A stretch of DNA of 64,000 nt from Sulfuriflexus mobilis (GCF_003967195.1 NZ_AP018725.1:2662001-2726000); one strand, 5' to 3'; numbered from the stretch's first letter, positions 40,830-50,651 are shown. A program made the numbers and translations. The notes: generated by a model from the letters alone, not told the origin.

Positions 40830-41521
40830 TCCCCGCTCGGGGTGATACTGAATTCCACCAGGCGCTCAGTCCCTTTTAGGCTGCCCGCCAGTTTGCGGAA
40901 GTTTTGCGCATCATTGGTAAAAATGGTCATCCGGTATTCGAGAATACGTCCTTGATCCTCAAGGTGATAACTCGGGTGGTAGGCCATGATATCGTGATCA
41001 GCAATCAGCGTGTCGATGTCCTCATGCAGGGTTTCATCACTGGTCTTGTAACGCAGCACCAGACGGCCGAAGCGTCGAGATGGCAGTTTCCCCTCAAGCC
41101 GGCCAAACAGTGCCAGCACGACCAGTGTAATCACTGTCGCGGCAGAGGCTGAAGAATAAAAACCCAGCCCGACCATAATACCGATCGAGGCCGTCATCCA
41201 GATCGATGCCGCCGTCGTCAGGCCGCGAATGGTCAGTTTTTCCTTCATAATCACACCGGCACCAAGAAAACCGATACCGGTCATAATGCCCTGTGCCATG
41301 CGTGTGGGGTCAATACGAATCGCCTCAAGCGGTACCGTGGCAGAGAGCAGGTCCCATTGATAAACCGTCAGCAACATCAACAGGCTCGATGACACACAAA
41401 CCAGCGAGTGTGTCCGCAGCCCCGCCGGGCGACCATGCCAGGCACGCTCCAGGCCGATGAGGCCACCCATTAACAAGGCCACCAATAGTGGCGTAGTAAT
41501 CGTAATATAGTGACTCAACAT
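40826..41521 (-). CDS. MgtC/SapB family membrane protein
   Basis: 231 residues: four or five N-terminal membrane helices with LLMGGLIGLERAWHGRPAGL RTHSLV, GIMTGIGFLGAGVIMKEKLT and GLTTAASIWMTASIGIMVGL. A C-terminal cytoplasmic alpha/beta domain follows. In pathogens, MgtC supports survival at low magnesium and modulates ATP synthase. Its role in this host is unknown. Confidence 0.88.
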   Translation of the reverse strand: MLSHYITITTPLLVALLMGGLIGLERAWHGRPAGLRTHSLVCVSSSLLMLLTVYQWDLLSATVPLEAIRIDPTRMAQGIMTGIGFLGAGVIMKEKLTIRGLTTAASIWMTASIGIMVGLGFYSSASAATVITLVVLALFGRLEGKLPSRRFGRLVLRYKTSDETLHEDIDTLIADHDIMAYHPSYHLEDQGRILEYRMTIFTNDAQNFRKLAGSLKGTERLVEFSITPSGD

Positions 41522-41530
41522 CTTTTTCCT

Positions 41531-42118
41531 TTAACCACCAGGTGGTTTGTTTATACCGGTCTCTTTGCAGGCGAGCAGCTGTTTTTCCAGGAGTGTCGTA
41601 CCCATTCGCCTGAGCGTTTCAACATTATTAACGGGGATATCATCCATACTTCGCCCCTTGCCTGTCCACTGGCGTACCGCCTCATCAATACTTTCTTCGC
41701 GTAACAGGTGCAACATCGGGAACGGTGAACGGTTGGAATAATTTTCCGCGGCATCGACCTCGCTGTCGGCAAAACAGTAATCAGGATGAAAACTCGCTAT
41801 CTGGATCACACCTTGTAAACCGGCCTCATTGAGGACCGCATCAGCCACATCGAGGAAATCATTATAGGTCTCGAAGTCGGTCAAGACATAGGGGTGTACC
41901 AGCAGGCTGGTCTCGACCTCATCCCGCGGCTGATGGCCGAGCGCTAACAAGGCCCCAATCAGGTCTTCCACCAGTACCTCGACCCGTGCCGCCTCGCTGA
42001 CGATAATTTGCAAGCGCTCTTTTGCCAGCACCGGTGCTGCAAACGGGCACAGCCCATGACGGATCACCACCGACTGGATCCAGCGTTGGGTTGCATCAAT
42101 GATGAGTGAATGATCCAT
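41531..42118 (-). CDS. DUF1415 family protein
   Basis: 195 residues. WIQSVVIRHGLCPFAAPVLA, HPYVLTDFETYNDFLDVADA, FHPDYCFADSE and NRSPFPMLHLLREESI are the family blocks (Cys-Pro-Phe-Ala and H-P-x-Y-x-F). The start is uncertain: 42118 is chosen; ATG 42139 or GTG 42166 are alternatives with weak ribosome sites. Function unknown. Confidence 0.85.
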   Translation of the reverse strand: MDHSLIIDATQRWIQSVVIRHGLCPFAAPVLAKERLQIIVSEAARVEVLVEDLIGALLALGHQPRDEVETSLLVHPYVLTDFETYNDFLDVADAVLNEAGLQGVIQIASFHPDYCFADSEVDAAENYSNRSPFPMLHLLREESIDEAVRQWTGKGRSMDDIPVNNVETLRRMGTTLLEKQLLACKETGINKPPGG

Positions 42119-42251
42119 GCGAATTATTTTGTGATCCATGACGCAAAGTAGTAGTGCATAGCCCACAGTTTAGCATTTTACCGATTGTACATATCCAGCA
42201 CTGTGCCAGAATCTGAACAGGATTTCGATATACCTATAAGCAGAGGATGAC

Positions 42252-43220
42252 ATGACCCCAGCCAGCGCCACGAACCAGCCATTGACTACCGAGCAATTGG
42301 CAACCCAGCATATACTGCGCGGCGAAAGTGAGAATAACCTGCGCTGGTTGCTGGAGCACGCCCAATATGAAACTTTTGCCGCTGGCGATGTCTTACTCAC
42401 ACCGGAACGCGATAACCATACCTTATACCTGATCCTCAGCGGCCGTGTACAGGTGCGTCTCGACTGGCAAGGCCACGAGGCCCTGACTTTCCTCGATGTC
42501 GGGCACTGCGTGGGCGAAATGTCGATCATAGAACGTAAGCGGCCGTCGGCGATCGTGGTCACGGACTGTGTTTGCCAATTATTACTCATCCACGAGGAAG
42601 TGCTCTGGAGCCTGGTCGAACGCTCGGGCACGCTCGCCCGCAACCTTCTCTACATGCTCTCTTCACGCGTGCGTAAGGACAATCTCGTGATTTTTGAGAG
42701 CCGCCAGCAACAGGCGATCTCCGAACAACATTCCAGGATAGATGCCCTAACCGGGCTGTTTAACCGTCGCTGGCTGGAAAGTAGTCTGCCGCGCCTGGCC
42801 ACTCATGCCCAGTCACAACAGCAGCCGCTGTGCGTGATCATGCTCGATGTCGATCACTTTAAACATTATAACGACAGTCATGGCCACCGGGCCGGTGATG
42901 CCGCCCTGGCCGCTCTGGGTCATGACCTCGGTGACAATATCCGCCCCTGCGATTACGCGGTGCGCTATGGTGGTGAGGAGTTTATAGTGATCCTGCCCGA
43001 TACCACGGTCAGTGATGCGCGCATTATTGCCGAGCGCCTCCGTGAGCTGTTACGCAATATGAATATACTGGACCAGGATGGTAAGCCGTTGCCGCCCATT
43101 ACCGTCTCGATGGGGCTGGCCGAGCTGAAGGCCCGCCAGACCATGGACACCCTGATCGAGGCCGCCGATGTTGCCCTCTACCGCGCCAAACATGCCGGCC
43201 GCGACCGCGTAGCCCTCTGA
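42252..43220 (+). CDS. cNMP-binding domain diguanylate cyclase
   Basis: 322 residues. The N-terminal cyclic-nucleotide-type domain runs from about 30 to 135 (AGDVLLTPERDNHTLYLILS GRVQV, GEMSIIERKRPSAIVVTDCV). The GGDEF domain contains DALTGLFNRRW, DVDHFKHYNDSHGH and active site GGEEF. The I-site RPCD lies five residues before GGEEF, allowing feedback inhibition by c-di-GMP. It is probably a sensor coupling ligand binding to c-di-GMP. Confidence 0.92.
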   Translation: MTPASATNQPLTTEQLATQHILRGESENNLRWLLEHAQYETFAAGDVLLTPERDNHTLYLILSGRVQVRLDWQGHEALTFLDVGHCVGEMSIIERKRPSAIVVTDCVCQLLLIHEEVLWSLVERSGTLARNLLYMLSSRVRKDNLVIFESRQQQAISEQHSRIDALTGLFNRRWLESSLPRLATHAQSQQQPLCVIMLDVDHFKHYNDSHGHRAGDAALAALGHDLGDNIRPCDYAVRYGGEEFIVILPDTTVSDARIIAERLRELLRNMNILDQDGKPLPPITVSMGLAELKARQTMDTLIEAADVALYRAKHAGRDRVAL

Positions 43221-43226
43221 AACAGG

Positions 43227-43619
43227 CTAGTGTAAAGGCCGGCCGCGGGTGGGCATTTGCAGGTCGACCTTGACCTGATTTTGACGTGTCTCGTCAAAGA
43301 CCAAATCAATGGAAATCTGCTCACCGTCCTGGAGTATCTTGACCTGCTTGAGATCAGGCAGGCGGGTTGCCAGCCACGAGGTACTGGCGGCGATCATCTG
43401 TTCATTCTCGTCAAACAGGGCCTGACTCAGATAACCGGCAACGAACTTGGCACGCTGCAGCAGGTCTGGCTCTTCAACCGTATCACTGCCCAGCTGTATA
43501 CCTGCATCCATCCCCTCGTCCATCTTGTCGAGGTATTCCTGCTGTTTTTCGGAGAGCGCCTTGTTGCGGTCATAATCGATTTGCGGCTGACCGTTGACGT
43601 GTACCTGCATCAAACTCAT
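43227..43619 (-). CDS. Hypothetical protein
   Basis: 130 residues, no signal peptide. Contains helical LSEKQQEYLDKMDEGMDAGI, then AKFVAGYLSQALFDENEQMI and a beta-rich C-terminus (QISIDLVFDETRQNQVKVDL QM). It could start at either of two nearby Met codons. The pattern suggests an alpha/beta cytoplasmic protein found in gammaproteobacteria; function not known. Confidence 0.65.
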   Translation of the reverse strand: MSLMQVHVNGQPQIDYDRNKALSEKQQEYLDKMDEGMDAGIQLGSDTVEEPDLLQRAKFVAGYLSQALFDENEQMIAASTSWLATRLPDLKQVKILQDGEQISIDLVFDETRQNQVKVDLQMPTRGRPLH

Positions 43620-43692
43620 AACGTGAAAGGTTTCCCGGTGTTCAACGAGGCGCTAGAATAAGCTGCGTTTGCGCGAGCTGCAAGGCAAAATC

Positions 43693-43884
43693 ATGTTTGA
43701 TAGCGATATTCCCGATTGGGTGGAGTGGCTGGCCCAGGATAAAGACGGTAGTTGGTGGGGTTATTCGGTCGAGCCGCATCAACACTCGACCGGCTGGTAT
43801 GAAAACGAAGTCGGTGATTACACCCGGCTCGGCGCCGCGGCGCCAAATCCTGACTGGCAAAACAGCCTGCGCCGAAAGCCCTGA
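43693..43884 (+). CDS. Small Trp-rich hypothetical protein
   Basis: 63 residues from the ATG at 43693: DIPDWVEWLAQDKDGSWWGY SVEP ... STGWYENEVGDYTRLG. The repeated aromatic-x-W pattern suggests a small beta-sheet domain. Its stop abuts the convergent next gene. Function unknown. Confidence 0.65.
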   Translation: MFDSDIPDWVEWLAQDKDGSWWGYSVEPHQHSTGWYENEVGDYTRLGAAAPNPDWQNSLRRKP

Positions 43885-44106
43885 TTAGCTGTAGGAGATC
43901 TCGGCCTTTAAGCCCACCTCGTTGAGGTGATCGAGGATATTCATGGTCATATTGCTGTGGTCATCCACATCAACCAGCACCTCGCGAGGCAGGCCCTGGC
44001 CGATCTCGACATTGTGCACATGGCTCATGGCCATCAGATCGGCCTTGATGAAGGTCAACCTGTCGGCATCGATATCTCCATTGACGTAAAAGTGCAGTGT
44101 ATTCAT
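43885..44106 (-). CDS. Small ferredoxin-fold-like hypothetical protein
   Basis: 73 residues: LHFYVNGDIDADRLTFIKAD LM, AMSHVHNVEIGQG and VLVDVDDHSNMTMNILDHLN EVG. The beta-alpha-beta rhythm recalls HMA-like domains, but the CxxC metal motif is absent. Function unknown. Confidence 0.6.
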   Translation of the reverse strand: MNTLHFYVNGDIDADRLTFIKADLMAMSHVHNVEIGQGLPREVLVDVDDHSNMTMNILDHLNEVGLKAEISYS

Positions 44107-44248
44107 GTTGCTCTCCGATTAGTGGCAGTCATTTGCTGCCAGCCTAACTAATCTATAGTTAAGGTGGCAGCAATGGTCAAGCCGTTGCGCCGGTATTTCG
44201 AAAAATCTGTTATGCTCTCGCCGAATTAAATCCGACCCAGGCCAAACC

Positions 44249-44506
44249 ATGCCCCGAATCACGATTTACAGTACCGCCGTCTGTCCTATTTGCGACAAAA
44301 CCAAGACTCTGCTCAAAAAATGGGATATCAGTTTTGAGGAGAAACGGGTGGACCAGAGCCAGGCCAATCTCAAGGAGATGCTCGAGATCAGCAACCATGC
44401 CCGCTCCGTTCCCCAGCTCAGTATCGATGGTAAATGGATAGGTGGTTTTACCGAGCTGACCGAAATGCATATGGACGGTGAGCTTGATGCCTTGTTTGGC
44501 AGTTAG
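44249..44506 (+). CDS. Glutaredoxin
   Basis: 85 residues: TIYSTAVCPICDKTKTLLKK with active site C12-P-I-C15, VPQLSIDGKWIGGFTELTEM with the cis-Pro and Gly-Gly glutathione site. It is a dithiol glutaredoxin of the GrxC type with Ile replacing Tyr in CPYC. It is followed by a strong terminator. Confidence 0.88.
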   Translation: MPRITIYSTAVCPICDKTKTLLKKWDISFEEKRVDQSQANLKEMLEISNHARSVPQLSIDGKWIGGFTELTEMHMDGELDALFGS

Positions 44507-44523
44507 GGCTCACCTGCCGGCAT

Positions 44524-44552
44524 AAAAAAACCCGCTGCTGCGGGCTTTTTTT
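44524..44552. terminator. Bidirectional rho-independent terminator
   Basis: CCCGC/GCGGG stem (44531-44544) with loop TGCT, preceded by seven A and followed by CTTTTTTT. It works for the glutaredoxin gene on the plus strand and for the reverse gene ending at 44570. Confidence 0.9.
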
Positions 44553-44569
44553 ATTCTTATCGGTATATT

Positions 44570-44935
44570 TCAGGGCATCTGGATGCCGCCGCCCGGCACA
44601 CCGCCGCCACCCGGCACGACAATCTGGGAACTGGCCTGACGCTGCATTTCCTTTATTTCCTCAATGGCCTGTTCCACCGCCTGTCTGGCCGCTGCCGCAT
44701 AGTTTTCCACGGCCTCGGCAAGATCCGCCGCCGCGATCTCAAAGCTCAGCGGCATCGGCCCGGCGGCCGTCATCATCTGTGCGTGGCCAAGGAACAGGGT
44801 CGGACGGCCGGCATCAGCCTCACCTGTCACCGTCACCGGGCTCAGTACCCGAATCGTGCCCGCCTTCCTGTCCGTGTAACTCTGGTCGCGATACAGGCCA
44901 TTCGCGTCCATGGTCATATTTTCAAGATCAGTCAT
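44570..44935 (-). CDS. Hypothetical protein with Gly/Pro-rich tail
   Basis: 121 residues from the ATG at 44935 (a TTG at 44941 is also open). Beta-rich start (GTIRVLSPVTVTGEADAGRP TLF), a long helix AEAVENYAAAARQAVEQAIE EIKEM, and a terminal GGGGVPGGG segment. Unknown function. Confidence 0.65.
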   Translation of the reverse strand: MTDLENMTMDANGLYRDQSYTDRKAGTIRVLSPVTVTGEADAGRPTLFLGHAQMMTAAGPMPLSFEIAAADLAEAVENYAAAARQAVEQAIEEIKEMQRQASSQIVVPGGGGVPGGGIQMP

Positions 44936-45018
44936 CGTCAAGGCTTCCGGAAATTGTTAGCAAATAATGCCTTAGAGTGTAACGGAAAATGGCAGGTGAC
45001 CCCAACCGGGTGGAGTGA

Positions 45019-45480
45019 TCAACCCGAGCAGATTTCAACAAAGAATTCGCCTGATTCGGTCTTAAACGGCAGTAAGACCACCGGGCCGCTGATGCTGTGT
45101 TTCACCTCGTGTCCCTCACCGGCATCAACCGTGGGCAGGGTTAGTTCAAAATCATAACCCTCTTTTTCGAGACTGGCCTTGGCGCCACCCGCCATCATGT
45201 TGGCGATCTCGCCGACCAGGTCCATAACCATATCATCGACCTCTTGCGGTTCGGTTCTGAGCATACGCTTGGTAATCTCAAAAACGACAGGTTTGGGGAA
45301 ACTGATGGCCGTGGATACCTTTGCCTGTTTACCCGAAAAATCGATCAGGCCGGTGACCACGCCGCGTGCCCGGCTGTCGGCCTTGAGCACAGGTATACCC
45401 GCCTCGGGTGTCATCTGAGCCATGGTCGACAAGACATTGACGATGGAATCGAGTACCGGGTTAACAAACCTGACATCCAC
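45019..45480 (-). CDS. CheX-like chemotaxis phosphatase family protein
   Basis: 153 residues: FVNPVLDSIVNVLSTMAQMT at the start, GVVTGLIDFSGKQAKVSTAI SFP in the sheet, and VMDLVGEIANMMAGGAKASL, the helix with E-x-x-N typical of CheX/CheC-type CheY-P phosphatases. It may act on the receiver-only regulator encoded at 39296-39682, which is inference. Confidence 0.85.
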   Translation of the reverse strand: MDVRFVNPVLDSIVNVLSTMAQMTPEAGIPVLKADSRARGVVTGLIDFSGKQAKVSTAISFPKPVVFEITKRMLRTEPQEVDDMVMDLVGEIANMMAGGAKASLEKEGYDFELTLPTVDAGEGHEVKHSISGPVVLLPFKTESGEFFVEICSG

Positions 45481-45697
45481 TATACATTCCTCTTCAAAGC
45501 AAGATTAGAGTAATAGTAGTTCAGTTCCCAATAAATACACCCGACTATATTGCCCAAAATAGCGGGGGTTTATATTGATTTACACTGCCACGGGGCACGC
45601 CATTATCCTTATTGTCATTCTGCACGCAAAGATTAGAAGATGTTTTTCGATGATGAAATATCTACCTCAATATTTCTATGATATTTGCTATGGCCGG
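45481..45697. other. Intergenic, no gene seen
   Basis: AT-rich 217 bp between the CheX-like gene and the reverse hypothetical gene; no clear hairpin or motif beyond possible promoter-like TATAAT-type stretches. Confidence 0.3.
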
Positions 45698-46138
45698 TTA
45701 TATGGAGAATTCACCTTGCCACTGACCCTTTACATGGTCGAGCGATAACCGTGCCGGGAACATACGTGTCGCAAAGCGGCTGGATAACTGCCGTTTTACC
45801 GGGTGCTGCGCGGCAAACTGCTCCGGGTCACAGGACAGGGCCTCTACCGGGCGAAAACATACCTTTAGGTTATCGCTCACAGGAACATACTCTTGTTCCG
45901 TCTCGCTACAAAACAAGACACGCTTTTGTACCACACAGGAAAAATACAACTGCATCTCAACCAGCAGGGGTTGACTACGTTGCCGCAGGGCCGTTTCGGC
46001 CCGATGTGTCCAGCTGACCTGTAACGTGTGGCCGTTCAGACTAACTGTTTGGCGATATTTATAGGGGTGCAACCAGCCAAACATTCTGGCCAGCGGATTG
46101 CCGATAGAAAAATAGCTGCCTCGCAGGTCAACGGCCAT
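45698..46138 (-). CDS. Hypothetical protein
   Basis: 146 residues, beta-rich: SYFSIGNPLARMFGWLHPYK YRQTVSLNGHTLQVSW, MQLYFSCVVQKRVLFCSETE and a C-terminal VKGQWQGEFSI. No signal peptide or known domain. Composition is compatible with a real protein; function unknown. Confidence 0.5.
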   Translation of the reverse strand: MAVDLRGSYFSIGNPLARMFGWLHPYKYRQTVSLNGHTLQVSWTHRAETALRQRSQPLLVEMQLYFSCVVQKRVLFCSETEQEYVPVSDNLKVCFRPVEALSCDPEQFAAQHPVKRQLSSRFATRMFPARLSLDHVKGQWQGEFSI

Positions 46139-46392
46139 CCCGTCAGTCCAGCAGACCTGTCAGGGTATCAACGATACTGCCCACCGATGACGGATTCTTC
46201 CCGGTTATTAACATTCCGCAGCAGTTATCAGAATACGCCTTGCCATAGCTTGCCCCTCTTAGTGCCTTGCACTATTGGAACACAAGTATTTATTTCCCCA
46301 CAACAGCAACCGGGACAATACACCATGGCCAGCGAGCCAGGGCAATATTCACAGTAAAAATACGTCTAAATCGTTGCGTTGCCGGACCCGAC

Positions 46393-47163
46393 CTATTGCT
46401 TGCGTGTAAATATCAGGGAATTGCCGGCACTGAGCTTCTTATTAAAGGCGTAGCCCGCCTCATTGAAATCCTTCAGGCCCTCAGGCTTGGTGATCTGGTT
46501 CTGGATAATGTAACGTGCCATCAGGCCGCGAGCCCGCTTGGCGTAGATGCCGATCATCTTGTAGTCGCCGTTTTTGTATTCCTTGAATTGCGGCGTGATG
46601 ATCTCAGCGGCGATATTTTTTGTCTTCACCGATTTAAAGTATTCATTCGAGGCCAGATTCACCAGGGTGCCCGATTTGATCTTGCTGAGCTGCTGGTTAA
46701 GGCCGTCGGTGATGATATCGCCCCAAAACTCGTACAGGTTTTTGCCACGTTCTGTATCCAGTCTCGTACCCATTTCCAGGCGGTAAGGTTGCATCAGGTC
46801 CAGCGGCCGCAACAGGCCATACAGACCGGAGAGGATGCGCAGGTGCTGCTGCGCAAACTTGAAATCCGCCGCACTGAAGCTCTCGGCATCCATGCCCTGA
46901 TAGACATCACCCTTGAAGGCCAGTAAGGCCTGCTTGGCGTTGTCCTGGGTACACTCCGGCGCAAAGGCCTCGTAACGGTCGAAGTTCAGCTCAGCCAGCT
47001 TCAGGCTCAGGTTCATCAACTCGGCAATATCGAGTGAACAAAACTTACGCAGCCGCTGGATCAACACCATGGAGTGCTGCATGTAATCCGGTGTTGTCGC
47101 CGTTTTGGTCTTGGCGGGCGTGTCGTAGTCCAGCTTCTTGGCTGGCGAAATAACAATAAGCAT
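46393..47163 (-). CDS. yaaA: Peroxide stress protein YaaA
   Basis: 256 residues: MLIVISPAKKLDYDTPA, DYMQHSMVLIQRLRKFCSLD, ALLAFKGDVYQGMDAESF, LRILSGLYGLLRPLDLMQPY RLEMG, and LVNLASNEYFKS. UPF0246/YaaA family; in E. coli it lowers free intracellular iron during hydrogen peroxide stress. It is monocistronic by position. Confidence 0.93.
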   Translation of the reverse strand: MLIVISPAKKLDYDTPAKTKTATTPDYMQHSMVLIQRLRKFCSLDIAELMNLSLKLAELNFDRYEAFAPECTQDNAKQALLAFKGDVYQGMDAESFSAADFKFAQQHLRILSGLYGLLRPLDLMQPYRLEMGTRLDTERGKNLYEFWGDIITDGLNQQLSKIKSGTLVNLASNEYFKSVKTKNIAAEIITPQFKEYKNGDYKMIGIYAKRARGLMARYIIQNQITKPEGLKDFNEAGYAFNKKLSAGNSLIFTRKQ

Positions 47164-47239
47164 GATGTGTCTTTAGGTCTGATTGGCAGAAAATATCATA
47201 GCGGCATTATGACATATTTGGCCATGCGCACCACCGCCT

Positions 47240-48862
47240 TCAGGGTACCCGCGCAGTACTTGTCGCGGTGCGAGGGACGATGTCCAGATTTTTATCATAG
47301 GCCGTTGACTGGATCTCCATCAGGCCCAGTATCGTATGGAACAGGTTGTCATGGCTGAACTGCTCGTTCTGCCTTTCCCGCACCCGGCTCATGTCGATCT
47401 CGTCATAGCTATCGCCAACCCACAAAATGGCTGGCACATGAATTTGTGCACCCGGTGCGAACAGGTATGGCATGCCGTGTAAATAGATCCCATTCTCGCC
47501 CAGTGATTCGCCGTGGTCACTAACATAAAGCATCGCCGTCTCGAAACCATGATTATTGGTCTTTAGCAAATCGATGACCTTCTTCAGAAAGTCATCCGTA
47601 TAGAGGATGGCATTATCATAGGCGTTATTAATTTCTTCTACACTGCAATCTTCCAGTTGATTGGTCGCACACACCGGTTTGAATTTCTCAAAGGATTTCG
47701 GGTAGCGTTTGTAATAGGCGGGGCCGTGGTTTCCCATCTGATGCAGAACAATAAATATATCGCCCGACGTATTCTTATTTATATAGTCCTGCAGGCCGAC
47801 CAACATGCCTTCATCCCTGCACTCAGGATTACAGATCGTATTCTTGTCCGCATGTTTATAACTTTCATAGGTAACCCGATCTGCCACACCCTTTGAGCTG
47901 GAATTATTGTCACGCCAGAGTATATTCACCCCGGCATGTTTCAGCACATCTAACAAGTTCTCCCGTTCCACGGCTTTGGCGATACTGTAATCATTCTTGT
48001 TCAGAACAGAGAACATACAAGGTACAGACTCGGCAGTAGAGGTCCCACAAGCAAGCACATTAGAGAAACTGATCACATCCTCTTTTTCCAACAGTGGGTT
48101 GGTCTTTCTGTTGTAGCCATTTAGCGAGAAGCGATCTGCACGTACTGTTTCGCCAATCACCAGGATGATTAACTCTCTATCTTTATCCGTAAGCGGTATA
48201 CGCGCATCACGCCCAACGGCCTGCAGCTCATGTGGCCCGGCCATGACGGTATTTTTAATATATTTTCCGGCTGAATAGACATAAAAGACCGGGTTGGCGT
48301 AATAGCGGAGGGGTTTATGCTCCCTGAAGAATGAGGCGTAAAACTTGCTAAATGATAACACCACAACCACCAGCACCACTATCGCCACCAGTGTGGTGAC
48401 TATCCTGGCGAGGAGTTCCTTTTTCAACGGGGCATAGTTTATCCTCGCCTTGATGACCAGATAGGCCGGCAGGACACCGAGCAAAAGAAAATACCCCAGC
48501 AACTTGAGGCTGAGCAGGTCCGCGCTTTCATCAATATCCGTGCCGACAATATTCTCTATCATGCCGTCATCAATAATGACGTTATAGCTATCCATAAAAT
48601 AGGCCGCCAGCGATGACAGTAGAAAGACCAGTACCAGGGCAGGCTTAATGGTGTAACGAGAACTGAATGGCATTAGTAGCAGTATGATAATACTGCCAAG
48701 AAACGGCGCCAAAGATGCAACAAAACCAATATTTTTAGTGTTTAGTGGATACACCTCAACGACATGGCTAAAAAAAGAAATATTGTATATCGCCACCAGC
48801 ATCAGTGATGCCAGCACCAGCAACTTATTGGTGGAAATATTATAAATATTGCGCGAGATCAT
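47240..48862 (-). CDS. eptA: EptA-like lipid A phosphoethanolamine transferase
   Basis: 540 residues. Five N-terminal membrane helices with NISFFSHVVEVYPLNTKNIG, then the sulfatase-type domain: ILVIGETVRADRFSLNGYNR KT, catalytic Thr in CGTSTAESVPCMFS, GNHGPAYYKRYPKSFEKF and HGESLGENGIYLHGMPY. It transfers phosphoethanolamine to lipid A, altering surface charge and polymyxin sensitivity. No PmrAB-type regulator is adjacent. Confidence 0.9.
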   Translation of the reverse strand: MISRNIYNISTNKLLVLASLMLVAIYNISFFSHVVEVYPLNTKNIGFVASLAPFLGSIIILLLMPFSSRYTIKPALVLVFLLSSLAAYFMDSYNVIIDDGMIENIVGTDIDESADLLSLKLLGYFLLLGVLPAYLVIKARINYAPLKKELLARIVTTLVAIVVLVVVVLSFSKFYASFFREHKPLRYYANPVFYVYSAGKYIKNTVMAGPHELQAVGRDARIPLTDKDRELIILVIGETVRADRFSLNGYNRKTNPLLEKEDVISFSNVLACGTSTAESVPCMFSVLNKNDYSIAKAVERENLLDVLKHAGVNILWRDNNSSSKGVADRVTYESYKHADKNTICNPECRDEGMLVGLQDYINKNTSGDIFIVLHQMGNHGPAYYKRYPKSFEKFKPVCATNQLEDCSVEEINNAYDNAILYTDDFLKKVIDLLKTNNHGFETAMLYVSDHGESLGENGIYLHGMPYLFAPGAQIHVPAILWVGDSYDEIDMSRVRERQNEQFSHDNLFHTILGLMEIQSTAYDKNLDIVPRTATSTARVP

Positions 48863-48905
48863 TTTTTCATGAGATCAAACGATCATCCTTAATATTCATT
48901 CAACT

Positions 48906-50651
48906 TCACCCTGAAACCTTGCTACATTCCCTGAATATTCTCTTTGTACAGATATCACAAGTATCTATATCAAGCGTCTTGTAAATAAATGCTACCGCCT
49001 TTGATTTATGATCAAAAAATGCATTTGAACCTATGCTCTTGATGTATTTTCCTTGCGCCAAAAACTCCCAGACATTGGACTCAAGCCCATAAAAGTATAG
49101 ACCACCACCCTTTTTACGCAGACGTTCATTCTCCATTACCAGCATTTCGGCGCCGGCGGCATCTATATAATTCACCTTCGACGCATCTATCACGATGTTT
49201 TTTATGCCTTCCTTGTCTGCAATCAGGCCCAGCTTGCATTGAATATAGTTCAAGGAGCCAAAATAGATCGAGCGATCAATGCGAATAAATTTTATCTGCG
49301 GACATTCACTAATCGGCTTGGTATCAACAGAAATAAACTTTCTTGTTGGACTTTGAGGGTCTGGCGCCAGTACGGTCATTTCTGGTTTTGAGGTGCGTGC
49401 CAGAAATATTAATATGGATAACAAGACACCCAGATAAATCGCAAATTCAAGCTCGAGGAATAATGTTGACAGGAACGTCACCACCAGGATCATTGTTTCA
49501 GATCGGTTCTTCCTGACTGTTGATTCAATGTGATGAAAATCAACCAGACCATACGCCACCAACAAGATCACTCCGCCCATTGCCGCCACCGGAAGATAGG
49601 CCGTTAAAGGTGCAATCAATAATACCGCGGCCATTAGTAATACCGCCGCGAAAATGGCAGACATGGGTGTCTCTGCACCCGCCTGATAGTTAATCCCCGA
49701 GCGTGTAAATGAACCTGAACCGGCGTAACTTGAAAAGAAACTACCGACGATATTTGAAAGACCCTGCCCGACAAATTCCTGGTTACCGTCTATACGCTGG
49801 TGAGACTTGGTGGCTACTGAACGGGAAATTGAAACCGCCTCGATCAGGCCCAATAGTGCTACCGCGAAGGCCTCTGGCGCCATCTCACGTATGGTTGATA
49901 TGGAAAAATCAGGTAGCGAAAAGGGCGGCAACTGAGATGGGATCTGGCCGATAAAGGTGATCCCTGATGCCTCACCACCGAGTGCAATCGCAGCGAACGC
50001 GCCAGTAATCAAACCAATTAATAGATGCGGAAGTTTCGGATACAGGCGCTTAACCACAATTGCCGTCACCAGGGTGATCATGGCCACCGCCAGGATCATT
50101 ATATTAATACTATTTATACTCTCCGCAATATTTACCCAGGTATGGGCGAAGGATTCACCGCGTGGCACTTCAATACCCAGAACATTTTTCATCTGACTGG
50201 TTACAATCAAAATCGCGGCACCCGCGGTAAAGCCCATCACCACCGTATGTGATACGAAATTCACCAGCATTCCCATTCGGGCCAGCCCGAATGCCAATTG
50301 GTAGATGCCGGCAAGAAAGGTCATTGTCAGCGCCAGGGTAATAAATTCCTCAGTCCCAGGCATGGCATGGCGGCTTACCGAGGCAAAAATTACAATGGAA
50401 ATGGCCGTCGTTGGGCCGGATATCAGGTGCCTGGACGAGCCGAACAAGGCGGCGATGATGGGTGTCACCATTGCCGTATACAGGCCGTATTGCGGCGGCA
50501 GGCCGGCAATGGTGGCAAATGCCACACCCTGCGGTAAGACGATGACGGCACCAGTTACCCCTGCCATAAAATCGGCACGTAGCGTTTTACGGTTGATCAG
50601 GCCAAACCAGCTTAAAAAGGGGAACAAGGCCTTAATTGTTTCTGCTTTCAT
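48906..50651 (-). CDS. SulP family anion transporter with STAS domain
   Basis: 581 residues: multi-helix transporter part (RADFMAGVTGAVIVLPQGVA FATIAGLPPQYGLYTAMVTP; GQGLSNIVGSFFSSYAGSGS FTRSGIN) and a C-terminal STAS domain (KNIVIDASKVNYIDAAGAEM). SulP proteins carry sulfate, bicarbonate or other anions; substrate cannot be read from sequence. The C-terminus has extra cysteines (DTCDICTKRIFRECS). Confidence 0.92.
   Translation of the reverse strand: MKAETIKALFPFLSWFGLINRKTLRADFMAGVTGAVIVLPQGVAFATIAGLPPQYGLYTAMVTPIIAALFGSSRHLISGPTTAISIVIFASVSRHAMPGTEEFITLALTMTFLAGIYQLAFGLARMGMLVNFVSHTVVMGFTAGAAILIVTSQMKNVLGIEVPRGESFAHTWVNIAESINSINIMILAVAMITLVTAIVVKRLYPKLPHLLIGLITGAFAAIALGGEASGITFIGQIPSQLPPFSLPDFSISTIREMAPEAFAVALLGLIEAVSISRSVATKSHQRIDGNQEFVGQGLSNIVGSFFSSYAGSGSFTRSGINYQAGAETPMSAIFAAVLLMAAVLLIAPLTAYLPVAAMGGVILLVAYGLVDFHHIESTVRKNRSETMILVVTFLSTLFLELEFAIYLGVLLSILIFLARTSKPEMTVLAPDPQSPTRKFISVDTKPISECPQIKFIRIDRSIYFGSLNYIQCKLGLIADKEGIKNIVIDASKVNYIDAAGAEMLVMENERLRKKGGGLYFYGLESNVWEFLAQGKYIKSIGSNAFFDHKSKAVAFIYKTLDIDTCDICTKRIFRECSKVSG

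Noticed and set aside
46139-46392. Plus-strand ORFs around 46028-46926
   Set aside because: They run antisense to the clear yaaA gene and to the hypothetical gene at 45698-46138, and have no ribosome sites.
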